The notes under the pieces are model-generated. The model made no database searches, was not told the origin of the DNA, and worked only from the letters and a program-made list of their open reading frames with translations. A program made the position numbers and the translations under genes. Positions 7,505-14,791 of a DNA stretch of 64,000 nucleotides are shown one piece after another. This DNA is from Azospirillum sp. B21 (GTDB lineage: Bacteria > Pseudomonadota > Alphaproteobacteria > Azospirillales > Azospirillaceae), in the NCBI RefSeq assembly GCF_008364825.1, contig NZ_VTTO01000006.1:310001-374000 (forward strand). Reading direction: 5' to 3'. Within the stretch, counting starts at the first letter, position 1. Each line of letters opens with the position of its first letter.

Positions 7505-8076
7505 GCTGCGGCCTCGAATTTCGTGGTCTCGTTGCCCCAGCAATCCCAGCCCGGCCGCTGCGACCGTGCGAACAGCTCGACATAGGGGCCGTCGAACATG
7601 GCCTCGATGTCGGCGTGCATCTGGACGGGCTTGCGGCTGTGCTCGCGGCGCGGGGCGACGATCAGGTTTCGGATGGAGCGGGAGCGGAGGGCCGGCCGGC
7701 CGATGGTGCCGAGCAGCCAAAATTCAGCGGCGGAGCGGTAGATGTAGCCGGGCCCGAAGCCCCAGCTGGCGCCGGTCGGCGACTGCTTTGCCCAGGCGCC
7801 GGCGGATTTGAAGGTGAAGCCCCAGGCGGCCAGCGTGTCGATCGACTGCGGCAGCATCGGTGCCGTCGCCCACATGATGCAGACGCAGTCCGGTGCGGCC
7901 AGCTGCGACACCGGCAGGGCCTGGATGTCGGCGAGCGGCATGCAGCGGTAATGAGCCTGCGGGGACTTGGCCTCGCCCTTCGGGCTACGCAGGGCGAACA
8001 TCCACGCGGGATCAGCCAGGATGACGCGGTAACGCAGCGGGGTCAGGTCGTCGAAGGGCCATGGGGTGGAGGTCAT
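7501..8076 (-). CDS. MT-A70-family N6-adenine methyltransferase
   Basis: This 191-residue protein has the MT-A70 fold markers: YRVILADPAWMF (residues 16-27), SPQAHYRCMPLADIQALP, CIMWATAPMLPQSIDTLAAW, a GFGPGYIYRSAAEFWLLGT block, and the C-terminal EHSRKP..MHADIE. The usual catalytic DPPW is DPAW here. It probably methylates adenine in phage DNA to block restriction or regulate replication. The chosen ATG overlaps the helicase stop; longer in-frame sequence upstream is non-conserved overlap with the helicase gene. Confidence 0.85.
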   Translation of the reverse strand: MTSTPWPFDDLTPLRYRVILADPAWMFALRSPKGEAKSPQAHYRCMPLADIQALPVSQLAAPDCVCIMWATAPMLPQSIDTLAAWGFTFKSAGAWAKQSPTGASWGFGPGYIYRSAAEFWLLGTIGRPALRSRSIRNLIVAPRREHSRKPVQMHADIEAMFDGPYVELFARSQRPGWDCWGNETTKFEAAA

Positions 8077-9545
8077 GCGTACCTCCGCATCATGTAACCG
8101 CGGGCAGTGACGGCGGCGCGCTCCTGCAGGACCCGTTGAACCCAGCTGCGCTTGTAGCCCTTGATGGCAGCGACCCGGTGCAGGTCCTCCTCCGTCTCGG
8201 CGAGCGGCAGGATGTCCTTGTATTTCATCGTGGCGATGCGCTCGGCCGATAGGCCGGCGATCCCCGGCATGGTGGCGAGCGCAACCTCCGGCACCGCGGC
8301 CACCGGCGGCTTGGGGTAGGCCCTGGCACAGTGCGGACAGTGGGTCGGACCCTTGGCGCAGACGAAGTGGCAGTAGCGGCACCGGCGCGTCGCCGTCACG
8401 GCGCGCTCCAGCCCCTTCAGCCCGCCGTCCAGCGACCACAGGCGCCGCTCGTCCGGCATGCCGTGCTTGGCGACATTGCCGACCTGATCGATGATGATGG
8501 CCTCGGTCTTGCCGGGATAGGTGCGCAGCACGCGGCCGACCTGCTGGAGGTAGAGCCCAGTCGATTCCGTCGGGCGCAGCAGGATCGCCGCGCCGACGAT
8601 CGGCAAATCGGTGCCCTCGCTGATGATGTCGCAGCTGGTCAGCACCGACAGCCGGCCGGTGGCGAGGCTCCTGATCGCCCGGTCCCGCTCGGCCGTGGTC
8701 ATCTCGCCATCGATGGACGCCGCAGCCCAGCCGCCGGCTTGGAATTGTTGGGCGACATGGCGGGCATGCTCGACCCCGGCGCAGAACACCACCGCCGGCA
8801 CCCCGCCGCAGATGCGGGCATAGTGCCGGACCGCCGGCAGGGTCAGCTCGTCGGTGTCGACCGCCTTGGCGAGGTCGGCCGCCACATAGTCCCCTCCCCG
8901 CTTCTTCACCTTCGACAGGTCCAGGTTCGCCGGCGGGGCGAAGATGGCGGGCTTGGCGAGATAGCCGTCGCGGATCAGCTCGGCGACGCTTGGCCCCTCG
9001 ATTGCCTGCCGGAAATGCTCGCCCAGCCCCTTGCCGTCGTAGCGGAAGGGCGTGGCGGTGACGCCCAGACGCAGGGCGTTGATCATCGCCTCCAGCACGC
9101 GCTGCCACTTCGACGCGACGACGTGATGCGCCTCGTCAATGATGGCAAGCCGCACCTTGGTGAGGCGGTGGCGCAGGGTGTCCAGCCGGGCGAGCACCGT
9201 GTCGACGCTGGCGACTTGCACGGGATCGTTGGTCAGCGGTTCGCCCGGAGCGACGAGCCCATGCGAAACGCCCATCGCCAGCAGGCGCTCGCTCGCCTGA
9301 CGCAGCAGCTCCCGGCGGTGGACGATGATCCAGACCTCCCAGCCCTGCCCGACCACCACCTCGGTCACCGCGGTGAAGATCGTCGTCTTGCCGCCGGCCG
9401 TCGGCAGGGCGTAGAGCGGGTCGACGCGGCGCTGCAGGCAGGCGAGGATTTCGGCGACACCGCGCTCCTGATAGGGACGCAGCGTCGGGCGCTTGGAGCC
9501 TGCGCCGGCGAATAGGGAATGCTGCCCGGAAACGATGGCGTTCAT
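8073..9545 (-). CDS. Superfamily 2 DEAH-box DNA helicase with zinc ribbon
   Basis: This 490-residue protein has Walker A ALPTAGGKTT, DEAH box IIDEAHH, motif III GVTATP, motif V SEGTDLP and motif VI QQVGRVLR in order. A CRYC...CPHC zinc ribbon follows near residue 400, then an alpha-helical tail. It is related to type I/III restriction-type and UvrB/XPB-like helicases widespread in phage replication modules. The start MNAIVSGQHSLF overlaps the RuvC-like stop (ATGA). It probably unwinds DNA for phage replication or recombination. Confidence 0.9.
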   Translation of the reverse strand: MNAIVSGQHSLFAGAGSKRPTLRPYQERGVAEILACLQRRVDPLYALPTAGGKTTIFTAVTEVVVGQGWEVWIIVHRRELLRQASERLLAMGVSHGLVAPGEPLTNDPVQVASVDTVLARLDTLRHRLTKVRLAIIDEAHHVVASKWQRVLEAMINALRLGVTATPFRYDGKGLGEHFRQAIEGPSVAELIRDGYLAKPAIFAPPANLDLSKVKKRGGDYVAADLAKAVDTDELTLPAVRHYARICGGVPAVVFCAGVEHARHVAQQFQAGGWAAASIDGEMTTAERDRAIRSLATGRLSVLTSCDIISEGTDLPIVGAAILLRPTESTGLYLQQVGRVLRTYPGKTEAIIIDQVGNVAKHGMPDERRLWSLDGGLKGLERAVTATRRCRYCHFVCAKGPTHCPHCARAYPKPPVAAVPEVALATMPGIAGLSAERIATMKYKDILPLAETEEDLHRVAAIKGYKRSWVQRVLQERAAVTARGYMMRRYA

Positions 9546-10066
9546 CGGCCTGCCCTTTCCTTGGCGGCGAGGTGGCCGGCGTAATCGAGGAGGGCCAGAG
9601 CGTCGGCTTCGTCGTCGGTGGCGAACTTCCACCCGCGCGCCATACACTCGGCCTGCACCCCTTCCTTGCCGGGGCCGCCTTGGCCGCAGAATGACTTTTT
9701 GACGGTGGACGGCTGGGCGGTGCGTACCCAGCGGATGCTGAAGCGGTGCGCCAGCATCAGCATGATCGTCGCCAGCCCGTTGAGCTTCAGCACCGTGTCG
9801 GGGTTGGTGTCGGCAGGCAGGATCGGCTTTTCGTAGATCAGGCCCGACGGCTGGTGTTCGGTCAGGAAGGCGCGGCCCCAGGCCTCGGCCGCGTCGGCGA
9901 ACTCACCGACCGTGCAGCCGGGCTGGCCGAACCGGATCCAGCCGGACAGCGGCTTGGCCGGTTTCTGGATTCGTGCCTCCATCGGGAGAAGCGGCTGCCG
10001 TGGCAGCCGCCCCAATGCCCACCCGGTGTGGGTGGCGAGGTCGAGGGCGAGGACGCCGCCGGCCAT
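9542..10066 (-). CDS. RuvC-like Holliday-junction resolvase/nuclease
   Basis: This 174-residue protein has an RNase-H-like fold signature: LALDLATHTGWAL with Asp at residue 9, a central acidic residue in YEKPIL at about 79, and the C-terminal DDEADALALLDYA with carboxylates for metal binding. Its length equals bacterial RuvC. It would resolve branched replication intermediates before packaging. The start MAGGVLALD is chosen over an upstream Met because a GAGGG site precedes it at normal spacing. Confidence 0.85.
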   Translation of the reverse strand: MAGGVLALDLATHTGWALGRLPRQPLLPMEARIQKPAKPLSGWIRFGQPGCTVGEFADAAEAWGRAFLTEHQPSGLIYEKPILPADTNPDTVLKLNGLATIMLMLAHRFSIRWVRTAQPSTVKKSFCGQGGPGKEGVQAECMARGWKFATDDEADALALLDYAGHLAAKERAGR

Positions 10067-10076
10067 CCGCGCGCCC

Positions 10077-10898
10077 TCAGTGCACGGCCGCGGCGCCGGC
10101 CGCGTCGGTGCCACGGGAACGGCGACGGCTACGCGGCTTCGGCTCCTCAGCCGGTTCCGGCTCGCCGCTGACCGCCTCCAGCAGATCGTCGTCGGTGTCT
10201 CCGGTCAGGGCGCCCTGGACGCGACCGCGCTCCCAGATGACATGGGAGGGGGAGCTCTCCAGGTGGGGATTCGCCTCCGGCCCGTGCCCCTGTCGGCCGG
10301 CGGTGCGGCCGTTGGCGAAGGTGTAGCCCGCGTTGTCCAGTTCGGGGTTGACCTCTTCGGCGCCGTCATCGCCCCAGTCGGCTTCCGGGGCACCACTGGC
10401 CTCGGCCTGCTGGCCGGGCAGATCGGGCGGCGAGGCGACGTCGTAGAGCGGCTTCGGACCGGCATCCTCGCCGGCATCCTCCACCATCTGGCGGACGACA
10501 TCGCCCAGGGCCTGCGGCTCGTCGCCGGTGCTGGAGGTGCGATCGATAGCCTCCTCCAACGGCGTGGCATCCTGTTCGAAGATGTCCGGCTGGCCGCCCC
10601 AGCGCTCCGCCATCCAGCGACGCATCTGGTCGAAGCTGCGCAGTTCGTCCGCCCGTTTCACGGCGTCCATCTTGTCGAGGCGGGCGATCTGCTTGGCGGC
10701 GCGGGGGTGGATGCCCAGCGCGTCGGCCTTCTTCCAGGCCGAGGCGTGCTCGGTGTTGGCGTCGGCGAGGTCCTGGCGCTTGGTGGACACCTCGTCCAGG
10801 AAATCGAAGAACTGGTGAGACTGCAGGCCCCTGGCGCGCTCGCGGAGCTGTTCCGCTTTGCTGGGCTTGCTGCCGGATGAACGACGACCTCTTGCCAC
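10077..10898 (-). CDS. Phage protein with C-terminal Rmf/CrpP-like domain
   Basis: This 273-residue protein has three parts. The first is a basic helical N-terminus including HQFFDFLDEVSTKRQDL and HPRAAKQIARLDKMDAVKRA. A long acidic, Pro-rich linker follows. The third is a block AGYTFANGRTAGRQGHG...NPHLESSPSHVIWERG that fits the ribosome-modulation-factor/CrpP pattern (A..G..A...G..NP....S..H..W..G). The tail is basic (RSRRRSRG). Rmf binds 100S ribosomes in E. coli; the role in phages is not established. It is an early leftward gene just upstream of ruvC. Confidence 0.65.
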   Translation of the reverse strand: MARGRRSSGSKPSKAEQLRERARGLQSHQFFDFLDEVSTKRQDLADANTEHASAWKKADALGIHPRAAKQIARLDKMDAVKRADELRSFDQMRRWMAERWGGQPDIFEQDATPLEEAIDRTSSTGDEPQALGDVVRQMVEDAGEDAGPKPLYDVASPPDLPGQQAEASGAPEADWGDDGAEEVNPELDNAGYTFANGRTAGRQGHGPEANPHLESSPSHVIWERGRVQGALTGDTDDDLLEAVSGEPEPAEEPKPRSRRRSRGTDAAGAAAVH

Positions 10899-10910
10899 GA
10901 TGTGGCCTCC

Positions 10911-11294
10911 TTACGGGGTGGGGGAAGTGGAGGGATTGCGGCGCCAGCGGAAGCGGCGGCGGCGTTCGGAATAGGCGACGGCCAGCCAGTGCAGGAGGCG
11001 GTCACGCTCGCGCTCCAGCATCAGGGCGAAGCCGTCGAAGGTCGGGCCCTTGGCCAGCCAGCGGCGGGCCTGCCGGTCGGTGACGGCATAGTCGTCTGCG
11101 ATGCAGGCGGACGTTTTCCGTCCGTGCTTGACCTTGAAGTAGTCCCGCAGCTCGCGGGCCAGCTTCTGCGCGGCATCGCGGCGCGCACCGGCAATTTTCC
11201 GTCCGGCGATTGTCAGGCGGCGCCACACCTTTTTGGCTCCACCGACACGCGTATCATCGCCATTTTGTTCGCTATGAAGATCACGCCCCAACAT
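10911..11294 (-). CDS. Phage protein of unknown function with possible HTH, 127 aa
   Basis: A basic, helical protein that is not recognised. The segment CIADDYAVTDRQARRWLAKG reads like a helix-turn-helix, and the C-terminus is strongly basic (SERRRRFRWRRN). It may be a DNA-binding early protein. It lies 3 bases downstream of the LuxR-type gene on the same strand and 12 bases before the Rmf-like gene. Confidence 0.6.
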   Translation of the reverse strand: MLGRDLHSEQNGDDTRVGGAKKVWRRLTIAGRKIAGARRDAAQKLARELRDYFKVKHGRKTSACIADDYAVTDRQARRWLAKGPTFDGFALMLERERDRLLHWLAVAYSERRRRFRWRRNPSTSPTP

Positions 11295-11297
11295 GAC

Positions 11298-11882
11298 TCA
11301 GACCTCCCCGACGGCCAGCACGCGCCGGGCGATCATCACGGCCTGGGTACGGTTCAGCGCGCCCAACGCCTTGAGGATCGCCGAGACATGGACCTTCACC
11401 GTTCCTTCGGTGAGGTTGAACGCGGCGCCGATCTCACGGTTGGACTTGCCGTCGCAAAGCAGCTTCAGGACCTTCCTTTGCCGGTCGGACAGCGTCGGGA
11501 GCGGCTTGGCGGCAGCTCGCGGCTTCACACGCGTCTGCGGCGCCGGTCCGGTACCGGGCGGCACTGGCAGGCTGCCACCGGCGGCAAGTCCCTGGAGGGT
11601 GCAGGCATCCTCCAGCGACAGCAGGTGCAGCGGCACGTCGGCGCGGATCGTGGCAACGCCATCGCGCACGCTGATCATGTCAGCGAGCGAGCGGACCGGC
11701 AGGGACGCCAGCAGGCCGGCCAGATAGTCGCGCTCGTAGGCCGCGAGACCACCGCCTTGGGCGGAAATGGTGGCGGGGATGTCCGCGTTCTGCCGAATGG
11801 AGAAGGGGCGTTCGCCCTTCGTGAACTGGACGACGGCACCGCCGCCGGTGTAGTTCTGGGAGAAGGAATCGGAGCTCAGCAC
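11298..11882 (-). CDS. LuxR/GerE-type HTH regulator
   Basis: This 194-residue protein has an unassigned N-terminal half (about 115 residues) and a C-terminal GerE HTH with LSDRQRKVLKLLCDGKSNRE and IGAAFNLTEGTVKVHVSAIL. The key Glu is replaced by Asp (LSDRQ rather than LTxRE). The GTG start is preceded by GAGGAGA at 8 bases. It is transcribed early in the leftward operon and could regulate phage or host genes. The N-terminal part does not look like an autoinducer-binding or receiver domain. Confidence 0.85.
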   Translation of the reverse strand: MLSSDSFSQNYTGGGAVVQFTKGERPFSIRQNADIPATISAQGGGLAAYERDYLAGLLASLPVRSLADMISVRDGVATIRADVPLHLLSLEDACTLQGLAAGGSLPVPPGTGPAPQTRVKPRAAAKPLPTLSDRQRKVLKLLCDGKSNREIGAAFNLTEGTVKVHVSAILKALGALNRTQAVMIARRVLAVGEV

Positions 11883-11951
11883 TTACGGTTCTCCTCAGTT
11901 CGAAAGCCGGCCAACGTTAGGAAGCGGGGCCGGCTTTCGTGCGTTTGGGGA

Positions 11952-12173
11952 TCAGGTTTTGGCGGGGACCGGGAGGGGAACGCGGACAACGTAGGCGTCC
12001 TGCGTATCCGCCAGGGCTGCGAAGGCGTTGGCGCCGCGGCGGGTGGCCGGGGCGGACACGCGGACCGGCTGCACCAGCCCAACGTTGCAGGCGCAGGGCA
12101 TGGGAGCGCGCGGGCCGGTCACGGCGCGGGTTTCATCGGTCAGGTGGCAGAGGGCGCACTGGTGCATGGGCAT
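11952..12173 (-). CDS. Small cysteine-containing phage protein, 73 aa
   Basis: It starts MPMHQCALCHLTDET and contains PMPCACNVG, giving a CxxC...CxC set that could bind zinc. The remainder is a short basic/hydrophobic tail (YVVRVPLPVPAKT). Function is unknown. Its ATG overlaps the stop of the Cro-like gene by one base (TGATG), which supports translation coupling and fixes the start; the in-frame extension upstream is overlap with that gene. Confidence 0.55.
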   Translation of the reverse strand: MPMHQCALCHLTDETRAVTGPRAPMPCACNVGLVQPVRVSAPATRRGANAFAALADTQDAYVVRVPLPVPAKT

Positions 12174-12487
12174 CAGGCGGCCCGCCCTTCGGGGTGGGCG
12201 GGGCTCTTGCGCCTTGGCGAACGAACGCGTTGGCTTTCGAGCGAAGGGCAAGTGGGCAGGACTTTCGGACGATCAACGCCGTCCGGCCACTTCAGATCGG
12301 GGGGCCAATGATCGGCGAACCACGCCTTGACCTTGAGGTAGGTGTCTACGGAACACCCCTTCCCATCCCTAATGCGCTTGAAGAAAACGCCTTGGTTCTG
12401 GGCCAGGGTGGCAATGCGCGCCTCCGAAAGGCCGGTGCTGCGGCCGTACTCTTCGGCGAGCGTGATGAGTTGGGTGCGGTAGTCCAT
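12173..12487 (-). CDS. Cro-like DNA-binding protein, first gene of the leftward operon
   Basis: This 104-residue protein starts MDYRTQLITLAEEYGRSTGL. An HTH-like core LSEARIATLAQNQGVFFKRI follows, then RDGKGCSVDTYLKVKAWFAD, the layout of small Cro/XRE phage proteins (helix, turn, R..RxG, 'xTYxKV'). It is divergent from the repressor gene across an 87-base operator region and is the first leftward gene, exactly where Cro sits in lambdoid phages. The role as anti-repressor is inferred from position. Confidence 0.7.
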   Translation of the reverse strand: MDYRTQLITLAEEYGRSTGLSEARIATLAQNQGVFFKRIRDGKGCSVDTYLKVKAWFADHWPPDLKWPDGVDRPKVLPTCPSLESQRVRSPRRKSPAHPEGRAA

Positions 12488-12494
12488 GGGGGCG

Positions 12495-12523
12495 ATGATG
12501 CGGATATTTCTCCGCACGGTCAA
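12495..12523 (-). promoter_or_regulatory. Leftward early promoter (PR-like)
   Basis: On the minus strand a TTGACC -35 (12523-12518) and a CATCAT -10 (12500-12495) are separated by exactly 17 bases. One operator palindrome fills the spacer and a second covers the -35, so repressor binding would block RNA polymerase. It would drive the Cro-like gene and the whole leftward operon. Confidence 0.65.
12499..12516. promoter_or_regulatory. Phage operator O1
   Basis: TGCGGATATTTCTCCGCA, an 18-bp palindrome with perfect 6-bp arms (TGCGGA/TCCGCA). It lies in the spacer of the leftward promoter and is identical except for one base to the site at 18809. Confidence 0.8.
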
Positions 12524-12539
12524 CGGATTTCTATCCGCA
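12522..12539. promoter_or_regulatory. Phage operator O2
   Basis: AACGGATTTCTATCCGCA, same 18-bp layout as O1 with inner arms CGGAT/ATCCG. It overlaps the -35 of the leftward promoter by two bases. Confidence 0.75.
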
Positions 12540-12557
12540 AGACCTTATCCGCAGAAT

Positions 12558-12575
12558 TGCGGCATATTATCCGCA
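12558..12575. promoter_or_regulatory. Phage operator O3, overlapping the repressor promoter and start
   Basis: TGCGGCATATTATCCGCA. One arm is imperfect. It covers a TATTAT -10 element (12565-12570) and the first base of the repressor ATG, so occupancy would switch off the repressor itself, as OR3 does in lambda. An additional half-site TATCCGCA lies at 12546-12553. Confidence 0.75.
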
Positions 12576-12934
12576 TGAACCGATATCAAGCCCTGTTGGA
12601 GCTGATTGCTTCTCGCCGTGCGGAACTCAACAACATGAGTGAGCGCGCAGCATGCGAAGCCGCTGGCTTGAAACCGGATGCTATCCGCACCATAAGGCGG
12701 GGCAATGCTCCTAAGCCGGACACCTTGGCTAAGCTCGCTGGGGCTCTTCGAATGCCAGCATCAATCCTGCTGGATGCTGCAGCAAATGTGTCATCCACAC
12801 AGGAGAAGCCGGCAGCGGAAACTGACGACGATCTCGACCGGCAGTTTCGAGAACTATTGTCGCAGATGAACGCCACGACCAAGCTGAAGGCGCTCGAGAT
12901 TATGGAGATTCTGCTCCGCCCTGATGACGAATAA
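12575..12934 (+). CDS. XRE-family phage repressor (C1-like, no protease domain)
   Basis: This 119-residue protein has an N-terminal HTH (MSERAACEAAGLKPDAIRTI, then RRGNAPKPDTLAKLAGALRM), a linker, and a C-terminal amphipathic helix (LDRQFRELLSQMNATTKLKA) likely for oligomerisation. It lacks an S24 auto-cleavage domain, so induction cannot use RecA-stimulated self-cleavage as in lambda CI. The start is set by the HTH; no Shine-Dalgarno site precedes it, and a TATTAT -10 lies 5 bases upstream, so its message may be leaderless. It probably represses both early operons through the 18-bp operators. Confidence 0.85.
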   Translation: MNRYQALLELIASRRAELNNMSERAACEAAGLKPDAIRTIRRGNAPKPDTLAKLAGALRMPASILLDAAANVSSTQEKPAAETDDDLDRQFRELLSQMNATTKLKALEIMEILLRPDDE

Positions 12935-13151
12935 GGCGCTTCATCAGCTTTAGCATTCTCTGCTTCTGCGGTCGGTCCAGCTTTCCCCACAGATCAAGCA
13001 TCTTCTGATCCAGTGGATCGGCTGAACCACAACTATCGTCCCGCGCCTGCTTCACCTTCCACTCCCCGGCCACCTCACTCGCCCCAAAAGAGAACATATA
13101 GGAAACATTTCCGCAAGCCGCCGAGTTGCATCCTAACGATGCAGTTCGCAT
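12900..13151 (-). CDS. Possible small protein convergent with the repressor, 83 aa
   Basis: The frame reads MRTASLGCNSAACGNVSYMF and ends with a basic helix LDQKMLDLWGKLDRPQKQRM then LKLMKRLIRHQGG. That C-terminal helix aligns residue by residue with the repressor's own C-terminal helix (LDRQFRELLSQM...), which makes a chance frame less likely. It overlaps the repressor end by 35 bases on the opposite strand. A shorter start at MFSFGASEVAGEW is possible. Function is unknown, perhaps a repressor partner. Confidence 0.4.
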   Translation of the reverse strand: MRTASLGCNSAACGNVSYMFSFGASEVAGEWKVKQARDDSCGSADPLDQKMLDLWGKLDRPQKQRMLKLMKRLIRHQGGAESP

Positions 13152-13283
13152 TTTTCTGAAAAGTCAAACTATTACCGGATGCGCGGCCATCGGAATGCCC
13201 CTGTCCTCTCTTGGCGGCCTGCCGGCCTCGTGCGATCTTGCCGATCCGCGCCCGTGACTCTGGACCGCGGACAGGAGAACCCG

Positions 13284-14123
13284 ATGAAGCTTGCCGTCGC
13301 CATCCTGGCGCTCGCCCTTGCACCAGTCACCGCACTCGCCGCTGAAACAGCCTGCCCCGAACACTTCGCGGCTGGGCAAGCGCCCGATCTCGTCAACGCG
13401 AAACTGGCGGCCAAGACGCGGGAGCTGTGCAACAGCGGCTACGGCCTTCTCCACTCCGGCGTGACGCGGACTGGTCTTTGGGCGGCCGAGCACCTGACGC
13501 GCGAGCGGCTGGAGCGCCAGCAGGGCCTGGATCGCAAGAACACCTTCCACGCCGAGAGCCGCCTGCCGCCGGATGAGCGCGCCGAACTGGCCGACTACAA
13601 GCGATCCGGCTACGACCGCGGGCACATGGCGCCGAGCGGCGACATGCCAGACGCACGGTCGCAGAACGAGAGCTTCAGCCTCGCCAACATGGTGCCGCAG
13701 GCCGGCGCACTGAACAGGGGCATCTGGGAAGGGATCGAATCCGCGACGCGTGATCTGACTCGCCGGCAAGGCGAGGTCTATGTCGTCACCGGGGCAATCT
13801 TCCAAGGCCAGAACCTGAAGCGGATCGGTGGGCGCGTGCTGGTCCCGAGCCACGTCTTCAAGGCGGTGTACGACCCTCGCCAGAAGAAGGCCGCGGCCTA
13901 CCTCGCTGCGAACCAGGAGGATGCCGGCTACCAGCGGGTGTCGATCGCCGAGCTGACGCAGGTCGCCGGCATCGACCCCTTCCCCGGATTGCCCACGGCA
14001 ACGAAGGCGGCGATGCTCGACCTGCCGCAGCCGAAACTACGCGGTAAGGGCAAGACTGCCGCCCAGGCCGAGCCGATACCGGAGAAGGGCGTGTTGGACT
14101 ATCTGCGGCAACTCCTGCGCTGA
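13284..14123 (+). CDS. Exported DNA/RNA non-specific endonuclease (DRGH family)
   Basis: This 279-residue protein has a clear signal peptide (MKLAVAILALALAPVTALAA). It carries the catalytic motif YDRGHMAPSGDM (around residues 109-120; His is the general base) and the metal-site block NESFSLANMVPQAGALNRGIWEGIE. It would cleave double- and single-stranded nucleic acid in the periplasm or outside the cell. The ATG is preceded by AGGAGA. As a cargo gene next to the repressor it could degrade incoming DNA or scavenge nutrients; this is inference. Confidence 0.9.
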   Translation: MKLAVAILALALAPVTALAAETACPEHFAAGQAPDLVNAKLAAKTRELCNSGYGLLHSGVTRTGLWAAEHLTRERLERQQGLDRKNTFHAESRLPPDERAELADYKRSGYDRGHMAPSGDMPDARSQNESFSLANMVPQAGALNRGIWEGIESATRDLTRRQGEVYVVTGAIFQGQNLKRIGGRVLVPSHVFKAVYDPRQKKAAAYLAANQEDAGYQRVSIAELTQVAGIDPFPGLPTATKAAMLDLPQPKLRGKGKTAAQAEPIPEKGVLDYLRQLLR

Positions 14124-14134
14124 CGAGGATCACC

Positions 14135-14389
14135 ATGACGACCATCAAGCCCTTCGCCAACGACGCCGACAGCATCGGTATCGGTGGCCTGACCGTCGAG
14201 AACGGGACCGACAAGATCGCGGTCTACGGCACCCTGGACATCACGCGAGACAAAGCTGGACTGGCGGCTGCCCGGAAGCTGAAGGCGCTGGTTGACGCAG
14301 CAGTGGCGGCGCTGGAGGCGGACAAGGGCCTGCCGGATCGGATCGAGCCGCCGAAGCCTGCCGACGAGGTGGAGAACCCGTTTGGCTGA
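14135..14389 (+). CDS. Small conserved-looking protein of unknown function, 84 aa
   Basis: It reads MTTIKPFANDADSIGIGGLT then VENGTDKIAVYGTLDITRDK and a helical Ala/Leu-rich C-terminus ending EVENPFG. It is not recognised. It follows the nuclease by 11 bases on the same strand and precedes a strong terminator, so the two form a short transcription unit. Confidence 0.65.
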   Translation: MTTIKPFANDADSIGIGGLTVENGTDKIAVYGTLDITRDKAGLAAARKLKALVDAAVAALEADKGLPDRIEPPKPADEVENPFG

Positions 14390-14497
14390 CGAAGGGCGCA
14401 AGAACGCTTCAATGCAATAGGTGCGCAATAATTTTTTAGGATCGGCAAAGAGTAATTTTCTGAATGCGTTAAAAGCGCGTTGAAGTCTCAACATATG

Positions 14498-14528
14498 AAA
14501 AAGCCGCCGGACTATCCGGCGGCTTTTT
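14498..14528. terminator. Bidirectional terminator closing the nuclease operon and the protease operon
   Basis: A 9-bp GC stem (GCCGCCGGA / TCCGGCGGC) with a 3-base loop is flanked by five A and five T, so it works on both strands between converging units. Confidence 0.9.
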
Positions 14529-14539
14529 CTTTCTAACAT

Positions 14540-14791
14540 TCACTCAGCATAATAACTCGGCTGAAGCTGCGAGCTAGACGACCTGCGTATCGTGCTCCGC
14601 ATCGGGCGCTTGGACGGATTTGTCTCCTCGTCCAGATCCACCTCTATTTCTAGATCGCGCCCCTTGATCGCTTGGCCGATGCTCTCGCTGTGGATTAGCC
14701 ACTGGTTCACCATTGACGGAGTCGCCGCTTGAGCCGGCGCCGTCTTTTGAGGCTTTGCCTTGCGTTGCGGTGTCTTCACTCTGGTCTCCAT
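14540..14791 (-). CDS. Possible overlapping frame at the protease C-terminus, 83 aa
   Basis: This frame runs METRVKTPQRKAKPQK, then MVNQWLIHSESIGQAIKGRD and ends SSSSQLQPSYYAE. It overlaps the last 218 bases of the ClpP-like protease gene on the same strand. The text looks more protein-like than the Ser/Gly/Asp-rich tail of the protease frame, so either it is a separate small protein or the real protease continues into it by a +1 shift. Neither option is proven. Confidence 0.35.
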   Translation of the reverse strand: METRVKTPQRKAKPQKTAPAQAATPSMVNQWLIHSESIGQAIKGRDLEIEVDLDEETNPSKRPMRSTIRRSSSSQLQPSYYAE

